Shown one piece after another: positions 12,861-25,600 of a stretch of 64,000 nucleotides of DNA (its first letter is position 1; each line of letters begins with the position of its first letter). The notes below the pieces were generated by a model that ran no database searches, had not been told where the DNA came from, and worked only from the letters and a program-made list of their open reading frames with translations. The stretch lies in contig JALIZF010001014.1 of NCBI GenBank assembly GCA_029948255.1, forward strand, positions 62,001-126,000, in the 5' to 3' direction. The DNA comes from Telmatactis stephensoni. Lineage: Eukaryota > Cnidaria > Anthozoa > Actiniaria > Isophelliidae. The position numbers and the translations under genes were made by a program.

Positions 12861-13279
12861 AATTAGCCACTTTCCTACCGTGAAGACTGGATACGAGTCC
12901 CTTAAACTTTGACGATGGCAACACAAAACTTATGTAGTCAGAAAGAGTAAATCGAGCTGTATATTATATAATCCCGAGGTTTGATGTTAATCGGATATAT
13001 ATTGAAAGAGATACAACAGTTCAAACATGCTAGATTTTACAAAGAAATGTATGGTTGTAGGGACAAATGTCCACAAATGTCCCTACAACCATACATTTCT
13101 TTGTAAATTCTAGCATTTTTGCACGGCTGTTAGTCATTTAATATTAAACCGATTAACACCAAACTTCGGGATTTTATATAGCTCGATGTGCTCTTTCTGA
13201 CTATATGAGTTTTGCGTTACCATCGTCAAAATTTGAGGGACTTGTGTACCCAGTCTTCACGGTATAAAAGTGGTTAGGA
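12861..13279. mobile_element. palindromic MITE (AATTAGCCACTTTC family), copy 1
   Basis: Termini TTAGCCACTTTCCTACCGTG and CACGGTATAAAAGTGGTTAG; centre is a tight hairpin of GTATGGTTGTAGGGACA. Same family as 25557-25978. Confidence 0.82.
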
Positions 13280-13429
13280 GCATCCATGTGTTGGGTATAT
13301 GCTATATACAGCGCAAGAAACAAATGGGTTATTTTAAATCATTACTCGACACTTGATCCGGTCACGAATCATAGAAGCAAAGAAGAATATATACAAACAA
13401 ACATCAAGTGTAGAGCCCTTCTATTGCCA

Positions 13430-13835
13430 ATACAAATAGCTTTAAATAGCTCAGAGAAATAAAACAGAAACAGGAAAAACGTCAGTATCAATAAGTCATC
13501 ACTCTATATTATTTTAATGGTTTAACTGCTAAGATTATAAACTTTTTGGTGGAGGGGAACGGTTTAGGGACTGAAGGGGAAACGAAGCAGAAAATTGAGT
13601 TGATTATGAAGGAGCTGAGAAAAACGAAACAAGGAAAGAGGAGGAGGAAAAAATAGGTAGAATATTTATAGTCCCTGTTTCTCTCAGCTTTTTTGCAATA
13701 GTTATAATTTTATGGTTTAGTCTTTGCGATGCATACAGTTTAGCCTTGGTTGACGGCCTAAAAAGAAAACAGTTTATTTTATCAAGGAAGTGCAAAACAA
13801 TAATATGCATGTCATATATATAACTTAAGATTCTG
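13430..13835 (-). repeat. cyclase 3' flank paralogous to part of segment S
   Basis: Aligns loosely with 30316-30965: ATAAAACAGAAACAGGAA, GGGAACGGTTTAGG, purine-rich tract, TTTTATGG..TTTAGTCTTTG and AAAACAATAA...ATGTCA in the same order. Shows that the tandem gene duplication carried downstream flank as well as exons; 2.5 kb of insertions separate it from exon 7 of gene B. Confidence 0.7.
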
Positions 13836-14156
13836 AACTATTTATTTATTCATTTATTAATAAATAAATAAATAAATCTTATTATCTAATTAATTAATTA
13901 TTAATAAATGTATTACGAATTAATTTCTTTATTCATTAATTTATTTATTTTATCGTTAAATTATAAGGCGGACTGACAGTTACTGACTGACTGACTCATT
14001 GATCGGTCATTGAACTGTTTTATTCTTTAATTTGATCGACCATTTGGCTGTTTGATGTTTTGACTGTTTCATTCTTGAAGTAATTAATTGATTGATTAAT
14101 CGATTGATTATAATTGATTGATTGATCGCTCATATCATCTCAATTGACCGTCGTCG

Positions 14157-14407
14157 GGTCTAGAAACAGAGAAGCTGAGACCGAAATGGTGCATGGGATG
14201 TGAATAATTATATTCTGATTTATTCATTTACACTGCAATTAACCGATAAAAATCGCGAAGCCAAACGGTCCGCCAACGCAGGTCCTGCATTTGCTTTCAG
14301 CATTTTGCATCGAAGGCAAAGTGTAAACCAAGAATACATCGAAATATGATTATTCACATCCCATGCACCATTTCGGTCTCAGCTTCTACGTTCTATGTTT
14401 TTAGACC
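14157..14407. mobile_element. MITE with GGTCTAGAAAC arms
   Basis: Arms of about 55 bp containing AGCTGAGACCGAAATGGTGC and its complement; centre TTTACACTGCAATTAACCG. TCAATTGA occurs near both outer edges, a possible 8-bp duplication. Confidence 0.78.
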
Positions 14408-14640
14408 TGACAACGTTTCTTCAATTGACTATATCCGTGTTCGTGTATAACTGCGATCGAAGGTGAAATTTGCACAACTGCCATTGATAAGAGTGATCAT
14501 TGAATTAGGATAAAATTGAAAATGATTATTCGAGGTTCATGGAACAAAATAGAGCTCTTCGCAGCTTGCCCATTTGAGATCAAGTGACGTTCTCTTGAGA
14601 AGTGTTCTTTTATGATGAACATGTTAAGAGGAGATTTTTT

Positions 14641-14880
14641 TCATATTCAAGCATTGAGCAACAAAAACCTCTCTGTCCAAGAATAAGTGTTGTACAAAGC
14701 TAAATCATTTTATTCTATAGCTATGCAGAAAGTTTAGGTTGTTTTGGTTGATAAAAGCCGAATTAACGTGGTTAACCTAAAGTGAAAATTTGAATCCAAA
14801 ATGAGATTTTGGCCTTCAGGTCCTTCAGTCGCTCTTTTGCCATGTATATTGTCTACATTCTCCTTGAAATTTGCTAAACT
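14641..14880. repeat. dispersed repeat shared with 54889-55130
   Basis: AAGAATAAGTGTTGTACAAA, AGAAAGTTTAGGTTGTTTT and AAAATGAGATTT in the same order and spacing as upstream of the recombinase-like frame at 55195. Likely a fragment of the same mobile element. Confidence 0.7.
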
Positions 14881-14924
14881 TAATCAAAAAAGTGCAGGAT
14901 AATTATAACGACTTTGTATAGTCT

Positions 14925-16185
14925 GTACAGGACCCGAAATGATCCCCTATCCGAACTGATGATCCCCGGACCTGAAAGGATCCCCAAGTTGTACCCGAAA
15001 TGATCCCCGACCCGAAATGATCCCATCCAGTGCCCGAAATGATCCCCAGGTAATCAAAGGAATGGAATTTACGGAGTTCGGATCAAGGAATTGTTGAATA
15101 CGTTAGGTTATAAATGCGACATTTGTTTTCCCAAAGAATCTTAAAAGTCTAATTTTTGGATATAAAGTAGAATCCCGATTTCTCAAACCTCGAATGGAAA
15201 TGCAAAATTTTATTGAGGAGCCGTCGGTTCAAGAAATCAGAGGTAAAATTGCAGAGGCAAAATGGCTAAGGAAAGCGACAATTGGTTTCGAGACATCAAG
15301 ATTCTACTGTAGAACAACAATTCCATGAATGCCTATCTGACAGACCGGCGAATTTCATAAAGGTATAATCAAATTTCAAGAACTTATCTTTGAATTTTCT
15401 GATTGCTGCCTATAAATTGTGTTTTCCACTAATTTCATCACTTCACTTCCAAATAGTTAAAAGAAGCAGGAATACTAGCCAGAAATACAACTTTGAAAGC
15501 ATTTTGATTTACAGGCATGAGGTTTGAAATTTGATATCTCGCACCTGATTGATACCTGAGAACACGATAGCTCAGCCTTGATAGATTGACCAGGCATCAG
15601 TCAAAAATGAAATTTTAAAAACTTTGCTACTTGTTTAGGCTTTCGTATTTGCAGTTTGGGTAAAAAATTGGGCATAATTGGGTTTTACAATGTAATATAG
15701 TTATAACTGCACACGTATGTGTTTACGTTTGTAAACGCATAAAAGTATTTGCATCCACACGAAAACGATGGCCGTTTACAGCGGCATCACACGAACAACT
15801 TGATTCTAGTAAACGTATACATTTCTATGCGGTTAGTAATAGGAGTGTAAGTTCCCAACGTCAGGTTGTGTTGAAATTACACGCGATTCTAAATAGTTGT
15901 GACCACCAAAATATTCTGTAAACATACTGTAGTACCGTGACATGCTAAATGTTTCTTTGTTTTAATTAAGGAAAAGTTAAGAATTAAAATGGAAAAAAGA
16001 TTGTTCATCTGGGTAGAACAATTCCTTGATCTAAACTCCGTAAATTCCATTCCTTTAATTACCTGGGGATCATTTCCGGTACTGGATGGGGATCATTTCG
16101 GGTCGGGAATCATTTCAGGTACAACTTGGGATCATATCAGGTCAGGGGATCATTTTCGGGTCGGGGATCATTTCGGGTCCTGTAC
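14925..16185. mobile_element. foldback element with iterated CCCGAAATGATCCCC arms
   Basis: Arms of about 167 bp (14925-15091 and 16017-16185) start GTACAGGACCCGAAATGATC and end at GGAATTGTTGAA. Each arm holds five or six variants of CCCGAAATGATCCC. The 0.9-kb interior has no gene. Confidence 0.82.
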
Positions 16186-16352
16186 AAGTCCCAAAGACAG
16201 TTTTAAACAGACACTTTATTATCCTATTTGAAAATTTGAATTAATACTTGCAAAAAGGGTTAGTTTTTGGCAGTTTTAGCCATTATTACTCGATATTAAA
16301 AAATCTCTTATTAAAGCATTCACATATGAAAGAATCAACTCCCAAGTTAAGA

Positions 16353-16387
16353 GTGGTATCACGTGGTATCACGTGGTATCACGTGGT
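16353..16387. repeat. short tandem repeat ACGTGGTATC x3
   Basis: Three perfect 10-bp units downstream of cyclase gene B. Confidence 0.85.
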
Positions 16388-16666
16388 CTGGAATGGATAA
16401 CTAACAACAAAGCTAAAGAGGTCTATAGCTTCCATCCTCGGGGACCCAGGGCGAAGGGGGAGGGGGAGGGAGGGGAAGGATAGCTTCGGTCTTCCTTAGT
16501 CTCTTCCGCAGACATCTTCATTTTAGCTTTTGGTATCCCTGTGGTAAAGAGGAGACATTGCTCGTTCTAGTTCTCAGTCTTCCTATTCCTGGCTGGTGCC
16601 ACAGGATACCCAATGAAGTAATCGTCTGCGGGGGAGTCAAAGAGTGCCATGAATGGCCATTTTACC

Positions 16667-19600
16667 CTAAAAAGGTTCTGCGGTCCTAATTTTCTCTGGC
16701 GAACAGTAAGGCTTGCCAGTGTGCTCTGGCTTCTTGCAAAAAATTTCCATCACACCTCTGAAAAAACAATACTACAAGTTTACAAAGCACAATCTACCCT
16801 TTGTCAAGCATTCATATTTCCCGAATTGTTGTGTAGGGTGTTGTTGAAAAGGGGAAGACTAGGTCAGCCCCGTTCTCTTCTCGATTTCAAACAAAGGACC
16901 CCAATATCATATGTTTCAGTAAAGGAAACTAAAATAATGACGCACAGACAAACTTACTTTGGATTTGTGATACATTTTGGTACTTTTCCAATTGTGTCCT
17001 TGATGTCACCTAGAAGTTTTTGGATACTTCCGCTTTCACATGTTTCGCTGTAATGCAAATAAAGTCAGCGTTTTCCATTTTTTCCCCCTTTTTTCATTGT
17101 GGTCTCGCTTGCTCTTATGCCAATTTCTAGCTGTTTAAGGTGGCTATTGCGACGACATCTTAATTTCGCTCGCTTCGCGTCAGTAATGCACAAATTCGAA
17201 GATTGTCCTTGACACCAAATCTACTTCAATTATTCTAGATTTTGACGGTGTTTTCGATAATGAATCTTGAAGCCATATTTGCTGATGTCAGGCGATATTC
17301 AAACGACACTATTTTGCAAATTATACTGCAAGTAAATTATGAGTTATACTTCTGCTAACGTATATCGTAGCTCGTGAAGTACCAAGCCCACTTACTTAAG
17401 CCCTTACTTAGCTTAAGGGCAGTGGAAGACTTAATTGAGAGGGACACGCGATCTTTAGTCGCAAGTAGATTTGTTTTTATTGACGCGAGGGAGTAAAATA
17501 TTTTTCTTTTAAAGAAATGGGACAGCAATTAAGAGTGTCTCTCTCGAAGTGTTGCGATACTTACAAGACTTTTTTACCAGGTTCATTGGCAACAATCACA
17601 CGAAACTCGGTCACATCTGCGGGAATGTTTGGCAGCTCATACTGGGCGAAAAATCTTTAATAGAACAAGAATAAGAATAAATTATTTGAAGTAATGTTCA
17701 ACGTCCGGCAAAGAGGACTTGACGATGTTTCAAGTCCGCGCAAAAGGCCATTTGCACGATAGCGTCATTTTACTACAACTACCAGAATGCTCTACGAATT
17801 TTCTTTCTTATTCAGATTTTTATTCCCTCATGAGAATAGTCGAACAATTGACACAAATAATTTTACAAAAGAAAGTGGGCAAAGCATTCTGGTAGTTGTA
17901 GTATATGACGCCATCATGCAAATGGCCTATTAGTTCCAGTCCAAGGCGCACCAGGGTGCATGGTGTGAGGAGACCCCCCTCTCCATCCTGGTTATACCAA
18001 TTTACATTTACCATTCCATAGAAACAAAAAAAAAATCCTTGTTAAATTGAATACAGTTGTTTCGATCCATGCTCGTTTTGATCCAGGTCGTTTTGATTCA
18101 CGTCTGACGAATTCGATCCACCGTATATTCACATTCAAGTCACGCATATGAATTAACTTCAATCATGACAGTGACAATGACACGTACAATGACATATATT
18201 TTATTTGCACCTCGTTTTTACAATGAAATTGTGTAGTACTAGCATACTAAGAGAACGGGAACGGAACTCGGAATTGATCGATGTCTGTGCGATGTTCGTG
18301 GCGAACATCGCTATTTTTAGTAATAACTTTGCCATCGCGCGCGCGCAAGGCTCTCCAACAAAAGAATTTGATTTTTCACGTGTGTGGGGACAGGACCGTT
18401 TGGTTTCGGCATTTAAATTCTATTGTTTAAAAGCTTTGCGCGCGCGATGGCGAAATTTCCAAAAATAGCCTTAGTCGCCGCGAACATCGCACAGACATCA
18501 ATACTGAGTTTCGTTCTCTTAGTATTGTGGTCTCTTGAATCTATATATAAATATAAACCTTTTAACTTAGGTGCGAAGTAAATGGAAATTACCATAGGGG
18601 GTGTAGTAATGTTATAGGGCAAAAGACATTATTCTCGCATGTTTTTAAGGAATATAAAACGCGCGCGCATGTCTCTGTTCTGTGATACAAACACGATGGA
18701 AGATGCAGAGCAAGAGAAAAGCAAGCTTTTCGTCATCTCATCTGCTCTACAAATGAGAGGACGTCAAATTAAGCAGGAATCATTAAATATACAAATACAC
18801 TAGATACGAATTTTATACTGTATATCAAAACAATCTCATTGCTAAAGTACAAGGTATGCTGAGTATTTTTGCTACTTAACTGAAATCAGTGAGCCTGTTT
18901 CAGAACTAGAATCAAAATCAAGCAAATTCCTGCTTTGGCGTCGTCTCATTTGCATTTTCAGATTCGAGGAGTTGATTTTATTCAGAAATATTTATATAAA
19001 ACGTTTATATATATATGATGTATTTCTACATTCTAAAGGATTTGGCTAGACTTTCTTAGCACTTGAAAGAGTAGTGTCAAATGAATCAAAGGCCATTGAG
19101 TCAGTTGGAGTGCATAGCTGATCAAACACAACGATGGATTGAGAACACCCAAAGGACGCCAAAGTTATTTGACCTGAAGCTACAGTTTAAACTACATGAT
19201 TGAACATGTTTATATTGCATGCATTTATATGCGTGAATATGTGTATATAAAGTGGATCGAATGCACGCCGGGCACAAAGGACCCAAAAAACGGCACTTTA
19301 AATGTGCCATTGTTGCCCTAACCTTTGTATCTTCAACAATATTTGATCGTTTGCAATGAAATTTCCAGTGATGGCTAACTATAGGTGGCGATTTATTTTG
19401 CCATGTTTAAAAGTTACCACTGACGTGATTTTGACGTCATAGCGAATTGTTACATTTCTCGAGAACATCCAGATTACTTCAAGAGATTCTCAAAACTACA
19501 TAGTTTGAAAGAGAATGCCATTGTCTAAAATTTGGTGAAATTTTTATCTCGATCCGACATTTCGTTGTCGAGTTATAAGGGATTTTTGTTTCACGATGAC

Positions 19601-22600
19601 GTCATAAAAGTGACGTCACTAATAACCATTAAAAGCCATTAGAAGCCATTGGAAACGACAAGTGATGATGCAACGAACATGTATTACTGTTATGAAGTGT
19701 TTCTACATAACTAAGTTAAAACTTTTGGTCATCGAGCTTTATTAGGGATATTTCAAATTATCGGTGACGTCATTATGACGTTAGAGGATTTTGCTATATT
19801 TTCTTATTAATGTTTCTAATATTTATCTTCAAAAAATCAAAAATCAAAAAAGATAGGATTTTGGGGACTTCGAAGCTCTTTCACTATGCAAAGTATAAGA
19901 ACAACCGAACTTCAAACAAAACAGCTGAATGAAGAAGTAATTTTCATAAATTTTCTTTACTATTTCCCATATGATTATTAGATTATTACACAATTACTTC
20001 TTCTTCATTCAACTTTTGTGTTTGAAGTTCGGTTGTTCTTATACTTTGCATAGTGAAAGAGCTTCGAAGTCCTCAAAATCGTATGATTTTAGATTTTTGA
20101 TTTTTTGAAGATAAGTATTAGAAACATTAATAAGAAAATATAGCAAAATCCTCTAACGTCATAATGACGTCACCGATAATTTCAAATATCCCTAATAAAG
20201 CTCGATGACCAAAAGTTTTAACTTAGTTATGTAGAAACACTTCATAACAGTAATACATGTTCGTTGCATCATCACTTGTCGTTTCCAATGGCTTCTAATG
20301 GCTTTTAATGGTTATTAGTGACGTCACTTTTATGACGTCATCGTGAAACAAAAATCCCTTATAACTCGACAACGAAATGTCGGATCGAGATAAAAATTTC
20401 ACCAAATTTTAGACAATGGCATTCTCTTTCAAACTATGTAGTTTTGAGAATCTCTTGAAGTAATCTGGATGTTCTCGAAAAATGTAACAATTCGCTATGA
20501 CGTCAAAATCACGTCAATAGTAACTTTTAAACATGGCAAAATAAATCGCCACCTATAGTTAGCCATCACTGAAAATTTCATTGCAAACGATCAAATATTG
20601 TTGAAGATACAAAGGTTAGGGCAAAAATGGCACATTTAAGGTGGCCCGTACCTATTGATTTGTTTGTTGGGCATGAACTTCAATCGTGTCCTTTTACATC
20701 AAAACCTTGTCCGATTTCGGAGAAATTTGCACCCATTTGTCTACAAGCCTTGAAATTTGTACTGGTAATTATCTTTCTGCAAATTAGATCAAGTAATTCG
20801 AGATATCAGACGATTTTTAAAAATGGCTTTTTGAGAAAAATTGGTCATAAATCCAAAATTCCAAGGTGAATTTTTTTCCTGTTTCGTCAATCAAGTATAA
20901 AGGCATAGAGGACTACATACAACATGTATCGTGCCAATTGGTGCCTTAGAAGTTGCGATACAAAATTTGTGCTGCCTGTTACGACGCAAAATTATGTAGT
21001 CAAAACTACCGCCAAAATCTCAACAAAATTTCAAAAACAGCGAGAACTATATCTGCTGTAAGAAAGACAAATACCTATGGTAACTTGTGAACAAAATTTG
21101 GAGAGATGAGAAGCTAAACGCCAATGTTATCCTCAAGCAAACTTGGGGAGTAATTTATGTGATCACGAGGCGAGCGTTGCGAATTTGTATTACTTCGACT
21201 TCTACAAATTCTGTCGAATTGTTTCGTGAAATTTTCTTCGTATGGGATAGAACAAGATGTTAACATACCTGCTGCCAAGTGTCGTTGTGTTTGCTGCACT
21301 AGGTATAATTCAGTAAGCTTCAAAAGTAAGCAACTGCATTGAGTCGACGTTTGAGCTGCCAAGGTAAAGCCCTCATGGTTTGTTAATTTATTCAAAACAA
21401 CACCTTACTATCTGTTGCAAAATTCCACACGGGATTTAGACTCAGAAGCAATTGTCTTCAGAGAGCTACTGTCTTTGGGTGGCATGGTTGGCCGAGCGGT
21501 TAGAGCGCTGGCCTTTCACCGCTGTGGTCCGGGTTCGAGTCCCAGCTCGAGCGCCTGGATCATATGTGAATTGAGTTTGTTTGATGTGTTGTTCTCTACC
21601 ATACCACGAGGGTTTTTTCTCCGGGTTCTCCGGTTTTTCCTCCCTCAGCAAAAATCAACATGTGAGTTGAGTGATTATTTGCAAAATATTTAATGTAGAG
21701 GTAGTGTGTGTGAGAGTACAGTGTCCCCCAATTAGTGCGCAAGCGCTAGAAGACTTGGACACTTAAATAAACAGTTATTTATTTTATTTATTTATTTATT
21801 CCCAAAAGTCTGGATCCCGTGCGGAATTTTGCAACAGATAGTAAGGTGTCGTTTTGAATAAATTAACAAACCGTGAGGGTTTTACCTTGGCAGCTCAAAC
21901 GTCGACTTGATGAAGTTGCTTACTTTTGCATTGAAGCTTAATGAGTTATACCTAGTGCAGCAAACACAACGACACTTGGCAACAGGTATGTTAACATCTT
22001 GTTCTATCCCATACGAAGAAAATTTCACGAAACAATTCGACAGAATTTGTAGAAGTCGAAGTAATACAAATTCGCAACGCTCGCCTCGTGATCACATAAA
22101 TTACTCCCCAAGTTTGCTTGAGGATAACATTGGCGTTTAGCTTCTCATCTCTCCAAATTTTGTTCACAAGTTACCATAGGTATTTGTCTTTCTTACAGCA
22201 GATATAGTTCTCGCTGTTTTTGAAATTTTGTTGAGATTTTGGCGGTAGTTTTGACTACATAATTTTGCGTCGTAACAGGCAGCACAAATTTTGTATCGCA
22301 ACTTCTAAGGCACCAATTGGCACGATACATGTTGTATGTAGTCCTCTATGCCTTTATACTTGATTGACGAAATAGGAAAAAAATTCACCTTGGAATTTTG
22401 GATTTATGACCAATTTTTCTCAAAAAGCCATTTTTAAAGATCGTCTGATATCTCGAATTACTTGATCTAATTCGCAGAAAGATAATTACCAGTACAAATT
22501 TCAAGGCTTGTAGACAAATGGGTGCAAATTTCTCCGAAATCGGACAAGGTTTTGATGTAAAAAGACGCGATTGAAATTCATGCCGTTTTTGGGGTCCTTT

Positions 22601-25600
22601 GTGCCCGGCGTGATGTGTCAGATATGGATCGAAACGGCCATGGATCGAAACAACCGGGTACCGTTAAATTGCTTTCATAGATCTCGGCACTGACACGGTC
22701 ACAACATCCCATCCCACCCTTGGAATTGCTCAAAAATGAACTTCAATCATCATTTAACCAAAACCTTTAGCTACAGTTCCGCTGCAACACTTACGTCCCC
22801 GCATGATGAGCACAGCTTGGAGCAACTGTTCCAACCGCTCCGTTAACCAGGTGACGAACTACACCAGAAGCTCTCTTGGCAAACTGTTGACGTACATAGC
22901 AAATATTAATAAGAGGCAAATGATATGAGGCTGTTGATCTTTCCACTGCTCAACTAAAGCAAGCTCTTTTTATCTTCCTTCTTTGAAAGGTAAAACAACG
23001 CAGCAAAACAATAATAAACCAAAACGATCATATTGACGTAATAAATATCTTTCATGGTTTGTTGTTTTTTTTTACGGTGATATTTAACGCGGATAACAGT
23101 GCCAGGATGAACAGCTGCCAATTCAAATGGTGGACTAACGAAATAGTCTACTGCTACTGATTTTATTTGACCCGTTGGAAAACAGAGGTCTATCTCACTA
23201 GTAGAATCAAAGAGAACAATGGGACTAATTAGAGTTTACTAAGTAACTAGTAGTACGTTCTCCATTTTTTTACAGGTTAAATAAGATCACTCTACGAGTA
23301 TATCATCAATGACGCGTGGGGGAAAGTCTGATGAAAGGTTTTGTCATATCACCCGTATATGTGACCGCGCGCGCCCTCATAAGAAAATCCTTTGGAAATA
23401 GTCGCTTGATGGGGCACGGATTTTGGAAGGTGGTCCGGAAGGTGCGCGCCGTCTAAAAACACAATGAAATGATCAAAAATAGTCATATGATAAAATGCTT
23501 ATTGCCTGAGCTATAGGTCGGACCCGATGGGATAATATTTGGCTCTCGCTTATTTTGAGCGCAGCGGCAATCACCTCGTGCCCAATATTTTCCGTCCGCC
23601 ACTTCTACTCAGTCAATAAGTATATAAGATTGACCTATAAAGATATTTATGAACAGGGGTTTAGTTTATGAACAAACACATCTAAACAGAAGACAATCCA
23701 AATGAGTCACTAAGAACATCTTTGCTTTATTTGAAATGAGTTTGAAATAAAAAAATGTATATATTTTATATTTATAATTACAGCCGACGGCTGTAAAGAT
23801 CAATTTATCTATCTTACCTCGGCAGAAGCGGCACTCCAGAAGACTTCAAAATGTTCTTGTTTGTATATTTTATCTGTGCGCGTCTTACACTCAGGGCATC
23901 TCTTCGGATAACTGAGAATACCATCAGGATTATTCTTTGTGCCTTGTGGGTCACCGCACCACACTAAACCAGTAACAAGATAGCTGTAGAATCGAAAGAA
24001 AAATGTTTCTCATTATCAGTGGAAGACTTTGATCGTAAACTTATTTGTAAGAAGAAGCAAGAGCAAGGGCAAGAGCAAGAGCAAGTATGTTAAGGCCAGG
24101 AATTTTGCTTAAACAGATAACCAAGGTTACTGAGGATTCAAATCAACGATTTTTTGCTACATAATATATTTTGATGAATTGAACATTTTGTGATACTTTT
24201 TGCGACCATCGAGGTGTCACGTGATCTATGACGTCATAAATTACCTTTTTCAAAATGGGCTAATGGGGAAAAATGGAAACGAAACAATATTTGCTGTTTT
24301 AGTATTCTACTAATGTGTTCACACCTCGATAGTCACAAAAAATACCTTAAAATGTTAAGTTCAATGAAATATTCTATAAAGCAAAAAATATTTATGTTTG
24401 CTTGTCAGTAAAACTACTTAAGGCTATTTAACGTTTACAGGCTATTCTGGCAAGAATTCCTGGCCTTAACATACTTGAGAAGAGCAAGAGCAAGAGCAAG
24501 AGCAAGAGCAAGAGCAAGAGCAAGAGCAAGAGCAAGAGCAAGAGCAAGAGCAAGAGCAAGAGCAAGAGCAAGAGCAAGAGCAAGAGCAAGAGCAAGAGCA
24601 AGAGCAAGAGCAAGAGCAAGAGCAAGAGCAAGAGCAAGAGCAAGAGCAAGAGCAAGAGCAAGAGCAAGAGCAAGAGCAAGAGCAAGAGCAAGAGCAAGAG
24701 CAAGAGCAAGAGCAAGAGCAAGCCATCGCCAGAAAACACGAACTAATGGAGGCGGGGCTAATAACGTACAGCCAACCATTGCGAATCGGCGGCTGTCACT
24801 CAAACAACATTGTCAAATAGCGTTTCTGATTGGTCAAAAAAGAGGAGTCGGCTTCTTCTGATTAAAAAAAAAACTTAGGCACTTGCAGCTGTGCCATTTG
24901 TAAAGCAAAAATTTCATTTTGTATATCACATATTTGCTAACAATTTCACACTGGAATGGGTTTTTTTTCTGCTGTAAAATTCAAATTTTTTCCGGGTTTT
25001 AACCCCATTAACCCGAGTCTGATTTCCCGACCGACTAGATGCTAAATTTTGTCGACTACTTCAACGAACGCCTGGCAAGCACAGCAACATGGACGACGAA
25101 TCGAAAAAGCAAAGAAGACGAGAACTCACAATAATTGTCTCGTTACAAATATGCGCATGTTCACTCGTACTTTTTGGCGATGCATATACAAAGTAAGAAT
25201 ATATAGATGAATGGAAGGAAAGAAGACCGAGTAAACAGGGTAGTAACGAGGTATATATTTTTTTCAGTGATCCCGATCCCAGGGCTAAAAATCTGATCCT
25301 TGAGACCAAAAAATATCGTTCATGTGATCCCTGAGCCCCAAAATAACGCTGATCCCTGATCCCATATACCTCGTTACTATCCTGGAGTAAAAGAGATAAA
25401 ATATCAAAGCAAGAGAAAACAGTAGAATAAATGGTATTACCCTTGGAGTGTGTCAGCCAACACGGTAGCCTTTTTAGTTCCTCCCTGAGTTTGAGATAAT
25501 GCCAGTGACAAGTCTTGTGTCTTTGACCAGAACGTGAGCTGAAATACAAAGAACGAAATTAGCCACTTTCATACCGTGAAGACTGGGTACGAGTCCCTTA

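Larger units (their letters stand above)
19264..22612. mobile_element. 3.35-kb palindromic transposon with CACGCCGGGC ends and 3-bp TSD
   Basis: Ends CACGCCGGGCACAAAGGACC and complement, flanked by ATG on both sides (19261-19263, 22613-22615). Arms of about 0.8 kb continue at 20641-21440 and 21806-22590. Another foldback element sits in the left arm and a SINE at the apex. CAC ends with a 3-bp duplication would suit an EnSpm/CACTA-like non-autonomous element; this is tentative. In intron 4 of cyclase gene B. Confidence 0.8.

Noticed and set aside
16353..16387. CRISPR-like repeats
   Set aside because: Three contiguous 10-bp units without spacers, in a eukaryotic context.
21475..21550. Functional tRNA gene
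   Set aside because: A and B boxes are present, but the acceptor stem pairs poorly and a SINE body and tail follow directly.
24428..24861. Long Leu-, Arg-Ala- and Ser-Cys-repeat reading frames
   Set aside because: They are the six-base AGAGCA array read in all frames; no splice sites, start context or family support.
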